Shown in pieces: positions 1-11,300 of a stretch of 64,000 bases of DNA (position 1 is its first letter; the number at the start of each line of letters is the position of its first letter). Origin of the DNA: Mycetohabitans endofungorum (lineage in GTDB: Bacteria > Pseudomonadota > Gammaproteobacteria > Burkholderiales > Burkholderiaceae); contig NZ_PRDW01000005.1 in assembly GCF_002927045.1 (NCBI RefSeq), forward strand, positions 1 to 64,000, in the 5' to 3' direction. Under the pieces are notes generated by a model, which was not told the origin of the DNA, made no database searches, and saw only the letters and a program-made list of their open reading frames with translations. The position numbers and the translations under genes are program-made.

Positions 1-92
1 GGCTCTTCTTCACGACATGACCTTCTGCTTGTCAAGGTTGCATCATGCCGGATTTTTCTACTTTTGAATGGCCCAGTTTTTTGGGGTAGCCT
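1..92 (-). mobile_element. Probable terminus of an IS3-like element entering from the left edge
   Basis: On the minus strand the hemagglutinin-like reading (next entry) gives way near base 92 to a sequence starting with ggctaccccaaaaaactggg and continuing with aaaagtagaaaa. The organisation (C-rich end, A-run, agtagaa block, then a short leader) resembles the termini of the IS3-family copy at 44938-46120. No transposase residues can be read in so few bases, so this is an inference from end structure only. Confidence 0.35.
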
Positions 93-421
93 CACCAACA
101 CAATCGCCCCTGCGCCAGCCGCCGCACCCAGCGTCTGTTTCGCAATCATCTCTCGACTGGTTGCATCATGATTGGCCGACGCATTCATCGCTTCTGATGT
201 GGGCTGGTTAAGCCCCAAGCCGCTCGGATAGTGCCCCGCATACATGCTCGGATCAGCTTTCTGCGCCGGCGTCGCATAGAACATATAGCCTGGTCCGCTG
301 TCACCGTCTGCCGGCAACATCCCGTGCGCTTGTCTCAGGAATGCGTGGGCCCCGTTGATTCCACTCGCCTGGCAAGCCATTCTGCACTTGCAGGTTTGCC
401 TGTATTGTCAGCTCTTCATGC

Positions 422-1961
422 GTAAGCGTCGTCTCAAGCTTGCAATTACCCACATCTCAATCGCGGATCCTGGTAACTTGGCATCTATGATGACCGGTGT
501 GCGAACGAGATGGCAGGGAACCGAAAGGCAGATAATCAAGCATGGTTTGAGCATGAAGTTGAAGAAAGCGAATTTGCGGACTCGCGGCTACGCAAGCGTT
601 TGGGCAAGCTTTTGATCCAATTATGGAACGGCATGGGCCAGACGATTCCATTTGCGTGCCAGGACTGGGCTTCAACCAAGGCGGCCTATCGTTTCCTGTG
701 CAACAAGCGTGTCAATGAGCACGATATCCTGAGCGGGCACTTTCAGGCTAGTGCTGAGCGTTTAAGGGCGACACAGGGCCCTGTTCTCATTGTGCAAGAT
801 ACAACGACATTCTCGTACCAGCGCGAACGCACCGAACTCATCGGCTACACGGGCAAAACGTCGATCCGGCCGGCAAGGCATGGTCTGCAACAGCCGCTGA
901 CACAATGCGGCATCCTGATGCATTCGAGTCTGGCTGTCACAGCGGATGGACTGCCGCTGGGCCTGGCAGCGGTAAAGTTCTGGACGCGCAGCAAGCTCAA
1001 GGGTTGCACGGCGCTCAAGCGACATGTCAATCCGACGCGCGTACCGATTGAGCAGAAGGAAAGCTATCGCTGGCTAGAGAACATGCGCCAGTCAACGGCA
1101 CTGCTGGGTGAGCCTGCCCGTTGCGTTCACATCGGTGATCGGGAAAGCGACATTTATGAGCTGTTTTGTAGCGCATACGATTTATGCACACATTTCCTAG
1201 TGCGCACTTGTGTTGATCGCTTGGCCGGCGATGGTCAGCGCACTGTCGCACACGAAATGGAGCAGGTCCAGCTTAAGGGATTGCACCGCGTTAAGCTTCG
1301 TGATAAGAAGGGCCGTCCGATGACCGCTACGCTTGAGCTTCGCTACCAGCGAATGACGGTATTACCACCGATTGGCAAGCACAAGCGCTACCCTGCACTG
1401 CAGCTGAGCGTTATTCACGCCCAAGAGCGCAATGCACCCCGTGGACGAGCTCGCATTGAGTGGAAACTGATTACCGATATGCCTGTCAGATCGCGCGCCG
1501 AGGCAGTCGAAAAATTAAACTGGTATGCCATGCGCTGGAAGATCGAGACATTCCATAAGATCCTGAAATCGGGATGCAGGGCAGAAGAGTCAAAGTTGCG
1601 TACGGCCGACAGGCTCGCGAACCTGATTGGCGTGTTCTGCATCCTGAGTTGGCGCATATTCTGGCTCACTATGATCAGCCGATCTGTCCCGCAGGCGCCG
1701 CCCGAGGTGGCATTTACACAGACCGAAATCGAATTGCTTGGACGTGTCGTCCAGGACTCACCTCGTAGCGCGCAAGCGCCGCCGCTATTGCGCAACTTGC
1801 TCAAGCTCGCCCGGCTTGGCGGCTATTTGGCTCGCGCTAGCGATCCTGCCCCAGGAAACACCGTCATGTGGCGCGGCATGCGGCGCTTGATCGATATCCA
1901 ACTCGGGTATGAACTCGCGCTAACAAGATATGGGTAATTGCAAGAAAGACGCAACGCTTAC
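422..1961 (+). mobile_element. Complete IS4-family (IS50/Tn5-like) insertion sequence
   Basis: The element has imperfect terminal inverted repeats of about 31 bp. The left end (422-452) contains gtaagcgt and cttgcaattaccca. The right end (1931-1961) is its complement, tgggtaattgcaag then acgcttac. It is flanked by an 8-9 bp direct repeat, cttcatgc(g), at 414-421(422) and 1962-1969(1970), which is the target duplication. The target is the decayed hemagglutinin module. One transposase fills the interior. A related right end survives at 43138-43168, so this family has been active more than once here. Confidence 0.85.
510..1937 (+). CDS. IS4-family transposase (Tn5-like DDE)
   Basis: 475 aa, essentially the length of the Tn5 transposase (476). 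The DDE triad is readable: D97 in IVQDTTTF, D210 in HIGDRESD, and E346 inside the IS4 YREK signature (Y339, R342, E346, K353 in YAMRWKIETFHKILK). The N-terminal region carries a Tn5-like DNA-binding domain (CQDWASTKAAYRFL, as in IS50-group proteins). It carries out cut-and-paste transposition by binding the terminal repeats that flank it. The reading frame is intact, so the protein may be functional, unlike every other transposase in the window. The ATG at 510 lies about 58 bases inside the left repeat. Confidence 0.92.
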   Translation: MAGNRKADNQAWFEHEVEESEFADSRLRKRLGKLLIQLWNGMGQTIPFACQDWASTKAAYRFLCNKRVNEHDILSGHFQASAERLRATQGPVLIVQDTTTFSYQRERTELIGYTGKTSIRPARHGLQQPLTQCGILMHSSLAVTADGLPLGLAAVKFWTRSKLKGCTALKRHVNPTRVPIEQKESYRWLENMRQSTALLGEPARCVHIGDRESDIYELFCSAYDLCTHFLVRTCVDRLAGDGQRTVAHEMEQVQLKGLHRVKLRDKKGRPMTATLELRYQRMTVLPPIGKHKRYPALQLSVIHAQERNAPRGRARIEWKLITDMPVRSRAEAVEKLNWYAMRWKIETFHKILKSGCRAEESKLRTADRLANLIGVFCILSWRIFWLTMISRSVPQAPPEVAFTQTEIELLGRVVQDSPRSAQAPPLLRNLLKLARLGGYLARASDPAPGNTVMWRGMRRLIDIQLGYELALTRYG

Positions 1962-2071
1962 CTTCATGCGCCTGTTCGATGGTCAAATCGTGGCGCTTCG
2001 CATACACTGCTCACGACCATTGACCCACCTCTTCTCTTCCGGATGCAACTGTCGGTTAAACCGTAGATTTT

Positions 2072-2332
2072 CTATCTCGACTTTCCCTTTTGAGCATCAT
2101 CTTTCTTTTTGTAACTCTCCCGCGCTTCGCGATATGAATTTTCGAATGGCTTAATCCCTAACATAGCTGCTCTTGATGATATACCACCCACTGCAACCAA
2201 CGTAAAACCAAGCAGAGCTACAAACATTACATCATACTTTAATCCAATGAGCGTGATCGCCCCTCCTATAAAACACGCCACCCCTCTAACAACCGGGGTA
2301 AAATTTCCATCTCGAATGATCCAATTTTTCAT
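2072..2332 (-). CDS. Small membrane protein, putative CDI-type immunity protein
   Basis: 86 aa. The start ATG overlaps the exoprotein stop as ATGA (2329-2332), implying translational coupling. Residues 13-52 form two adjacent hydrophobic segments (GVACFIGGAITLIGL and VMFVALLGFTLVAVGG). They are followed by a hydrophilic tail rich in Lys/Arg/Glu (YREARESYKKKDDAQKGKSR). A two-helix inner-membrane protein directly after a cdiA-like gene fits an immunity protein that protects the producer from the exoprotein C-terminal toxin. I do not recognise the family, and there is no sequence proof of immunity. The position after CdiA and before an orphan module supports the role. Confidence 0.7.
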   Translation of the reverse strand: MKNWIIRDGNFTPVVRGVACFIGGAITLIGLKYDVMFVALLGFTLVAVGGISSRAAMLGIKPFENSYREARESYKKKDDAQKGKSR

Positions 2333-5300
2333 TTCTTTTCAGGCTGCTTAAATTGATTTACCCAGTCTAAACCCTTGACCACTCCTCCAATCTCATTGAA
2401 TACAGGGCCATACAAGGGATATCGTTCGGAAGCAAAGTAATTTGTTAAATCTACGATACTATCCACAGCATAGGCTTTAGGATTTGGCCTCACGATCTGT
2501 TCAATCATTCCCGCGCTTAGTCCTATTACCGATGCACCAAAAGTTAGTGTCGTAGCGGCAGGAGCATACGGCGAAGGTACGGCCGCAATCGCACCCGTTG
2601 TCGCACCAAACCGGCCAGCTGCCGTCGATACAACCGCAGCGGTATTCGCGATCTGCTCCTTCGGCAAATCCGGCGGATAATAAAGCATCCCCGCTGGCGT
2701 CAGTCCCGCTGCACACTCTGCCGTCGCACAGGGCTTCGCCGGGGGCTTAAGCGCATACCTTCGCGGTCCTAGCTCTGGTTGCGTGGGTGCCGCGGTGTAA
2801 CTGATGGTACTTGGCACATCGCTGCTCCTCACCGTATCCATGATATACCGCTGCAGCTCAGCATTATTCGCTACTGACGCCTGCGTCAGGATTGGCTTTC
2901 CGTCCGCAGTCTTACCCCCATATATCCATTTGGCTTGTGCATCCGTCGGACGCTGATCACCTATCAAGATGTCGGGACTCCCAGCATATGTTTGGCCACC
3001 CTCTGTCATCGACATCTGCCGCATCTGGTCTTCAATCTGCTGCGGGCTGTATTTGCCACCACTCTTTTCCGCAAGCTGTTGGGCTAAGGTCTTTTCCGGT
3101 GGATACAACTGCCGATTAAACCGCCCCTCCGTCACCGCAGCCATCGTCGCAATCGGTGTGTCTTGGCCCGCCATCTCCGCCACCGCTGCCACCAACGAAC
3201 TCACCAGGTTTGTTTGCGCTTCTCTCTGACGCTGCGTCAACCCCTGCGTCGGCCCGAGTAGCGTGCCCAGCATCGAACTGGCCGCCGCCCCCATCGCGCC
3301 CGCGCCGCACTCCTGGTGGCTAGCCGCCGCGCCCGCGCACCCCACCAGCGCATGCAGCGCCGCGCGCGCTTCCTCGCTTTGCAAGCCATCTGCCACGCGT
3401 TTCACTTCGCTGGCCGCCAAACCCTGCACGTAATTGACTGTCGCCGACAGTGCAAACTGCCCCGCGCCTGCCGTCACATTGCCACCCGCTGCGGCGCCCA
3501 GCGCCGATAGCGCGCGTCGATAAGTGCCGCCCGGGCCCCATTGCGCCTTTAGCTGCGCCGCTTGCTGTTGCGCTTGCGCCCTGGCCTGCGCACTCAGATT
3601 CGGGTCCTGGGCCGCTTGTTGCGCTTCATCCAGTTGCGCTTGACGATGGCCCACGAACGTGCCGATTTGATGTGTCAACTGATTCGCAATCTCGAACCCC
3701 GCCTGAATCCTCTCCTTGTCGAAGATTGGCTTGAGCGCGTGATTACCATCCTGCCCGCTCCACACCTGCTGGTTCAGCTCGGCAAGGCTTTGCGCAACGT
3801 CTCGCCCCGTCAAAGCTTTCTGTTGCGCCTCATCCGTAATGTGAATCGTACCGGCGATAATCCCGCTCAGCGTCGTGCTGCTGGCCTTGCCCGAAGCGGC
3901 CATCACGCTCGGCGGCGCAACGCTGAATCCGCCCGGAGTCGACGGCAGCTTGCTACCCGGTACTTGCTCCGCGCCCGTCGCCGCCTGTCCAGACTGGTTC
4001 GTGCCAACCCCTTCCAGGTCTTCGCCACCACCACTGCCGCCCACACTGTAACCTCCGCTCAGGCCCACGCTACTGGCGTTGTATTCGGCGTAGTTGACGA
4101 TATCCTCGGTACTTAACGTGCGCGTCGTCAAACTATTCGCTCCGTCATGCACTGCCTGCTGCGTGCTGGCGATCGCCGCGCCCTTCAGGCTCGTGTGACC
4201 CTTGACGTTAATCTGGAAACCGCCGTCGCCCGCTTGGATGCCGCTGCGCTCGGTCACGCTCGCCCAGTCGCTTGCAATCTTTTGCTGGCTGAAGCTGACG
4301 CTACCCGCCACCCCCAAACCCGCCGTCACGCTGCCGCCGAGCGACATGTCCCGGCTGCGCTCGCTACTGCGCTCTTGCAGGCTTTCGAGGTGCAGATCCC
4401 CGCCCACTTCGCCGATCACTTGCCGGCCACTGAGCACCGCGCCTTTAAGCGTAGTATCGCCGCCCGACTCCAGCACCAGTCGGTTACCCGCGCTCACGTG
4501 GGTGGGTGTCCAGTTCACGTCAGTGCCTTCGCCCCAGCCGCGTGCGCCACTGACGTTCGCTGTCACACCGGCTGCCTTGCCCTGGGAGCTTAGGTTCACC
4601 GCCACGCCTGCGCCACCGCTGAGGCTGCTGTGGGTCCGGTGCAACTCGCGAGCGTTTTGCACGGCCAGCAGATTGATTTTGCCGTCGGCCTTCAGTTGGA
4701 CATCACCGCCACCCTGGATCTCGCTACCTTGTACAGTCAACGTGGAATCTTGGCCGGGACCGATAGCTTGAACCCTCACGTTGCCGCCAGCGGCAATGCT
4801 CGAACCCGATGCGGTGGCACGGTTGTAAGTGGCCTGACTCCCGCTCTGCGCGCCGCCCACAGTGACTGAAATGTTAACCCCGCCACCCGATTTCGGATCC
4901 TGAGCTATGGCGTCGGCAGTGTTCTTGGCGGCCAAGCCAGTCGTCACGCCCGCCAACGCTTGCATACGGAGATCGGATATCTGTCCGACCGACCGCTCCA
5001 CCTGCTGCGCGGTCTGAGCCGCCGCCATCGCTGGCGCCGTCACCGCCACGGTCAAACCCGATTGCTTGAACTGAGTTTGCTGCGTACCCTGACTCTGCTC
5101 ACGGGCTTCCGTAATAATGACTTCGCCCGCCTGAATATCCACATCGCCCCGCGGCGTGAGGATATGACTGCCTTCTTGCCGATAGAGCTGTTTGGCAGCC
5201 AAGGTCACGTTACCATTGGTCGAGCCCACGCTGGAAACCGTTGCACGAGTGCCGGCCTCTTGCTGGTCAGCGCTGTGCGCCTGGCTGCCAATTGTCACCG

Positions 5301-8300
5301 ACATCCCATCATTATGTAGTAAACCACTCTTCTTGGTCTCCTTGAAGTGGCTTTCGCTGTAGGTCTGCGTTGCAGCCTGAATAGTCAGGTCGTTCTGCGC
5401 CTCAATGAACGTGCCCTTATCTGACACGACATTGCTGCCGGTCAAGGTCACGTTGCGGCCTTGCACCGCCACCGTGTGGCCACCGAAGGTGTTGGCCTGC
5501 GCGGTAGTGTCCGCCAGGCTGTCGCGAGTGGTGGTTTGACTGGAGCCGAACAGATTACGACTTTTATACTGCCGGCCTTCGCTCCAGTGACGACTTGTTT
5601 GCCCGCTCACGATGTTGACATCCCCATCAGCCAGCGCCACCAATGTGCCTTGGTCGCTGTTGACGCGGGCCGCACGGGCATTCAGGTCGCCGCCAGCCTG
5701 CATGCGTACGTTACCCCGCGCCTCCACGGTGGTCCCGACCTCTTGCTCAATGCCTTGCTTAAGGTAGTTGCTGGCGTCGATGACGTTGCGTTCTTGCTCC
5801 GCGACTTTGACCGTGCCCAGATTCAGATCACGGCCGGCGATTAGGGTAGTCTGGCCGTTCTGTCCATTGTTGGCGATCTGCGCGGCAATTAGATTGATGT
5901 CGCGCCCGGCGCTGGCCACCAGGGGGCCGCCAAGGGGGTAGTTAACGCTCAGACCGGCTATACGGTCCAGATGGGTACGGCTAAAGTCGCTCTGGCCAGC
6001 TTGCTTGGCATCGCTGCGGGTTGTGGTGACCATATTCAGGTCGCGGCCAGCCTGAACGAATAAGGCTTGGTCAGCGTCAATGCTGCCGCCGATTATGTCA
6101 ATGTCGCCAAGCGCCTGAGCAGATACTGTCTTGCCAGTGATCCGGCCGCCAACGTTACGCAAATTTTCGGCATTCAGTTGCACGGCAGTGTGTCCCGCGA
6201 GGGTGCCTGTATTGACGAGCTCGTCCTTGAGTCGCATGTCGATCGATTCCGCGGCGAGCAGTGTGCCGTTACCGTCAAGGTCACCCGGCTTGACGCGGGC
6301 GTAGACTTGCGGCACTAGCGCGCGAGTGACAGTGCCATCGGGTAGGTGCACGTCCTGCTCAACCAGCCAGACGATATCGCGAGTCAACTGCGCCATTTGC
6401 TGCGCACTTAGCGCCACGCCAGGACGCAGGTTCCATGCTTTCGCATAAGCGCTGCCGGCCTCGAGCAACGCTTGGTATTGCGCCTCATCGCTGGCATAGC
6501 CTTTCAAAAAACGCCGACCTGTCAGTTGCGCGACTTGCTCACGCACCAGCATTTGTTCGTAAAATCCGTCGCCCAGGCGCTTGTGTGTGGCGGCCGGATT
6601 GTGCTTTCCTTGTGACAGTAGGGTAGCGGCGCTTTGCCAGGTGCGATAGTCGGTAAAGCGCGGATCGGTCTCGATCAGATAGCTGTCATTGTTGGGCTGA
6701 ACACGAAATAAGCTGTTAGCCGGTACCTGGGCGCTCGGCTGGACAGTGCGGATAACCATGGGGGCATCGCCGTGCGTATCAAGCACACCTTGCTCTTCTT
6801 GGCCGCTCGTTGGTTCCTGACCGCTTATCACCGGATTCTGACCCGCTATCACCGGCCCCTGGCCGCTTATCGCCAGATCCGGACCGGTTATCGCGACATC
6901 AACCTGGCCTAGCTCGGGTGCGGCGCGCACACTAGGCACGGCCGGCACTTCGATTATTGCGCTTGCTTTCAGCGCGTCATCTGCCTGGCTAAGCTGCTGC
7001 TGTGCAAGCACATAGCCACGCGCGCCGCTGGCGGTATGCTGCTCGACCTTGGAGACGGGCAGCTCAATCGTGTGCACGATGTCGGCTGGCGTGTAAGCAA
7101 TCCGTGCCTCCCAGTGGCGGTCATGCCGGCGCTTCACGCCGCCACGCCATTCATTCCAAGTGAACTGGCTAGTGCCTACCTCGCGGGTAATATGCTGGCC
7201 AAACACCGCCTCATTTTTCAGGTTACCCAAATCGCCCTGTAAAGTGCCGCCGGCGAAAATATGGCTTTTGTCATTAGTGAAGTTTTCACCCTGCAGCACA
7301 AGATTACCGCCCGAGCGAATGAGCGCCGGCGCGCTTTGCGTGACCCGGGTTTCGTATTCGGTGCGCGTTATATCGTACTGGGTCCACCTGCTGATTTCGG
7401 CGCCGGTGCCATTGTGAAAATAACAGCCGGATTTGTGCCCTCCCGCCCAATGATATTCGTTAATATCGTGTTTATTGGGATCACCGTCCGGCTGAAGCTC
7501 TATGCTCTGGGTTGGCCCGCTAACCTGCACCAGTTCGGTGGCAAAGTGCGCGTTGCGATTGAGCAGGTGCTGGGTGTTGAAACTCAGGCCCCCCAGCGAT
7601 TCAATCGTGGCGCTGTCGTTGAGCACGTGACCGGCACGACCCACGGCCTGGCCCTGCTCATTCAGCGCGCCGGCAATGTTTAGCGCCGTACTATCATGGC
7701 CAGCGCTAAAGATCAGCGCCTGCTCGTGGTTGTTGACGACGTTCGCACCGATATCCAGCTGTGTCCTCGCAGCAATGACTGCGGCCCGGCCATGCTCCTG
7801 TCGATTGTCAATGGTGTTGGCCTGCAACGCAAGGTGATCACCGTAGAGACGCCCCGTGCCAACATTGTCTACGGCACTGGCCTCAACACGCGCCTGCACG
7901 CCATCGATTAGGCCACGGTTAGACAGCTTGCCATCGGTGGCCACCCACACGCGGTTGCCGTTGATCCGGCCATCGACGGTGTTGTCGATCTGCGCTCCCC
8001 GTACTTCGAGCTCGTCTGCTTGGAAAACACCGCGGTTGGTCAGTTGCCCCCCCGTGCGGACAACGGCATGGCCGTTGGCAATCACTTCGTGATCGTTGTC
8101 AAAGTCCTGCTGCAGCGCCAAGTTTAAGTCGCCGTTGGACAGCAAACGGCCCGCTCCGCTTAGCTTGCTCGCACCGATATCCAGCCGGGCCCGTGCGGCG
8201 ATGACCGCCGCTTGGCCGTCCTCCTGTTGATTGTCAACGGTATTGGCCTGCAACGCAAGGTGATCACCGTAGAGACGCCCCGTGCCGACATTGTCTACGG

Positions 8301-11300
8301 CACCGGCCTCAACACGCGTCTGCACGCCACCGATTAGGCCACGGTTAGACAGCTTGCCATCGGTGGCCACCCACACGCGATTGCCGTTGATCCGGCCATC
8401 GACGGTGTTGTCGATCTGCTCGCCCCGTACTTCGAGCTCGCCTGCTTGGAAAACACCGCGGTTGGTCAGTTGTCCCCCCGTGCGGATGACGGCATGGCCG
8501 TTGGCAATCACTTCGTGATCGTTGTCAAAGTCCTGCTGCAGCGCCAAGTTTAAATCGCCGTTGGACAGCAAACGGCCCGCTCCGCTTAGCTTGCTCGCAC
8601 CGATATCCAGCCGGGCCCGTGCGGCGATGACCGCCGCCTGGCCGTCCTCCTGTCGATTGTCAACGGTATTGGCCTGCAGCGTAAGGTGATCACCGTCGAG
8701 GCGCCCGGTGCCGACATTGTCCACCGCACCGGCCACAACGCGCGTCTGTGCGCCATCAATTAGGCCACGGTTAGACAGCTTGCCATCGGTGGCCACCCAC
8801 ACGCGGTTGCCGTTGATTCGGCCATCGAGGGTGTTGTCGATCTGCTCACCCCGTACTTCAAGCTCGTCTGCCTGGAAAGTACCGCGATTAACCAGCCGTC
8901 CCGTGGTGCGAATGACGGCATGTCCGTTGGCCGTCACTTCGTTCTCGTTGTCAAAGTCCTGCCGCAACGCTAAGTTCAAATTGCCTTTAGACAGTAAATG
9001 GCCGGTTCCGCTCAGACTATCAGCCTCGACACGGAAGTCGGTGCCGGACAATAGCGTGCCAGCCGAGTTATACACACGATCGGCAACAACCTGAATGCTA
9101 CCGGCCGAGGAGACGTGGCCTTGTGTGTTGTCCAGCACGCTATCCGTGCCCGCGCCGGTGATCTCCACGCGGCGCTTGGCGGCGATGGTCCCGGCATGGT
9201 TGTCGATATGCTTGGCCGTCAGCGCAACGGCATCGCCTCGCAAACCCAACGGCGTAGCCGGGTCTGTACTGCGGGTGTCACGGTTATGAATCCGCTTAGC
9301 ATTCAGCGATAACTCGCCACTCGCGGCTATCAGGCCACCATCGTTATCGGCGACGTCAGCCACGCCCATCTGCAGCGCCTGTCCAGCCTGTATCGCGCCA
9401 CCCCTATTGCGCAAACTGTCAGCCTTGAGCCCGACTTTGGCGCTACCGCCAAACTGGCCTTGAGTATTGTCGAACGTACCAATGTGCGCGGCGAGTTGGC
9501 CTTGGCTATGCACTACGCCGGCGCGATTGTGCAACTCGCCACTATTTAAGTCCAATTCGCCACCGCTGAGGAGGCCGCCCGTCTTGCCAGAATCAATGTT
9601 ACGCACTGTTTGACCGTGTGTTTGCACGCGCATCGCGCCGGCCGATTGCAGTAACCCGCCGGTGTTATCCAGTACACCACTGTTGACGTCGAGGCGACCG
9701 GCAGTGCTCATCAGTGTGCCGCCAGTGTTATTCAGTGTCGCTTGCCGAGTATCAAGTTTGACCTGGCTGCCCCGGATCGCGCCGTCGGTATTGTCCAAGC
9801 CTGTGCTGTCCAACGTCAGCTCACCGGCGGCTTGGAGCGTGCCGCCCGCATTATGGATGTGGCCTTGACTGTCCACCTTCAGGTGGCCTTCGGTTGCGTT
9901 TAATAAACCGTCTTCGCGATTATCCAGCGTGGTGGACTCGAAGCGTAGTCCGTGAACGCCAATCAGCTTCCCCCGGCGATTGTCCACTGTAGGCGCGGTT
10001 ACCTTCAAATCACCATCGGCGGCGAGCGTACCTTGCGCACGGTTGTCGAGCGTGCCGTCAACGCTCACGTCCAAGTTGGATTGACCCTTGGTTCTGATCA
10101 TGCCGCCCTGGTTACGTAAATCACGCGCCTTCACCATCGTGTTGCCCGCGGTAACAAGCTGGCCATTGGTATTGTTGAGTTGATCAGCGATATCAACCTG
10201 CGTGTCGTGTGTGCCGGCCGCGCTAATCCTACCTCGTTCGTTGGTCAGCTGTTGCGCCTGCAACGTCAACGCGCCATTACCGCGAATGGCGCCGTGGGTG
10301 TTGTCTAACACGTCGCGCACCTTCAACTCAAGCATGCCGGCGCCACTGCTGCGCAGCACGCCTTCGGCGGTAATCAGCGTGTCTGTGTCAACATGAATCT
10401 GCTTGGCTTGAGTCAAGCCGCCGCGCAAGTCAGCCCTATGACTTGTCAGGGTCAAAACGCCATCGCTTACCAGCGTGCCACCGACGCCTTCGAGTTGCGG
10501 CACCTCGATCTGCAAACGGCCACCGCCAGCTTGCTGCACGCGACCTTGCGCGTTCTTGAGCGTGCTGGCGCGGATATGCAGCGCCCCGTCGCTGACAATC
10601 TGCCCGCCTCGGCTATTATCAAGCTCATCCTTCACCTCCAGACGGTTATCGCCGCCGGTTACCACCAGCTGACCCGCGCGGTTATCGAACGATTGGGCGT
10701 TCAGCGTTAGCGGCCCGGCTAGTTGCATCTGCCCCTTCTCGTTTTGCAGTGCGCCGAGTTGGAGTTGATGGCTGCCTGTTACGTATAGTTCACCCAGACG
10801 GTTGACCAGATCGCCGTCCTTTACGTTTAAATCGCGCACGCCTAAATGCCCGCCCTCATTGTCCAGGCCCGCGTGGGCGGTCAGATCGATGGCACTTTTG
10901 GCCATGATGCGGCCGCCATCGTTATCCAGTATGTTGGTAACGTTGAGCGCACCCGCCGCGAGCGGCGCGGCGTCACTGTCACCCAAAACGTTCATGTCCG
11001 ACGTGCCGTCATCCCCAGGCGTCGTGGCGGCATCGGTGTCCAACCCAGCCTGCCCGATGCGGCCGTCCTCCCGGTTACGAACCTGCGCGGCACGTACAAC
11101 CAGGTCCTGGACGCCGGTTTGCTCAATGGTGCCACCCCGGTTTGTAACAGAATCCGCGTTCACTTCCAGGCGCGTAGCATTCAAGGTGCCGCCCCGGTTG
11201 TCCAGATCTTTTGGGGTGTAGAGCACGAGTTCGCGTCCAGCGCTGATCGTACCGCTGTTGGCCACGCCGCCGCCGACGTCCAAACGCGTATTGGTCTTGG

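Larger units (their letters stand above)
93..2065 (-). pseudogene. Orphan CdiA/FHA C-terminal module, frameshifted and split by an IS4 element
   Basis: On the minus strand from 2063 the sequence reads RFNRQLHPEEKRWVN, matching the RFNRQLYPPEK junction of the intact exoprotein next door. After a frameshift near 2010 it reads YAKRHDLTIEQAHEEL, with the IS4 element inserted between AH and EEL. It resumes in the left flank as QANLQVQNGLPGEWNQRG. A second frameshift in a run of four G gives GAHAFLRQAHGMLPADGD and then GPGYMFYATPAQKADPSMY, typical of FHA/CDI pre-toxin regions. The toxin itself is missing, because the frame ends at the IS3-like terminus near 92. The module starts about 8 bases after the stop of the putative immunity gene, the usual position of an orphan cdiA-CT cassette. 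The translations are my own manual readings. Confidence 0.75.

Noticed and set aside
3562..5319. Several long plus-strand open frames opposite the FHA-like gene
   Set aside because: They lie antisense to a convincing 3323-aa gene and have no recognisable domains; repeats in the sense strand create them.
7856..9094. CRISPR-like regular repeats
   Set aside because: The period is 426 bp of coding sequence with no short repeat-spacer structure; it is a protein repeat.
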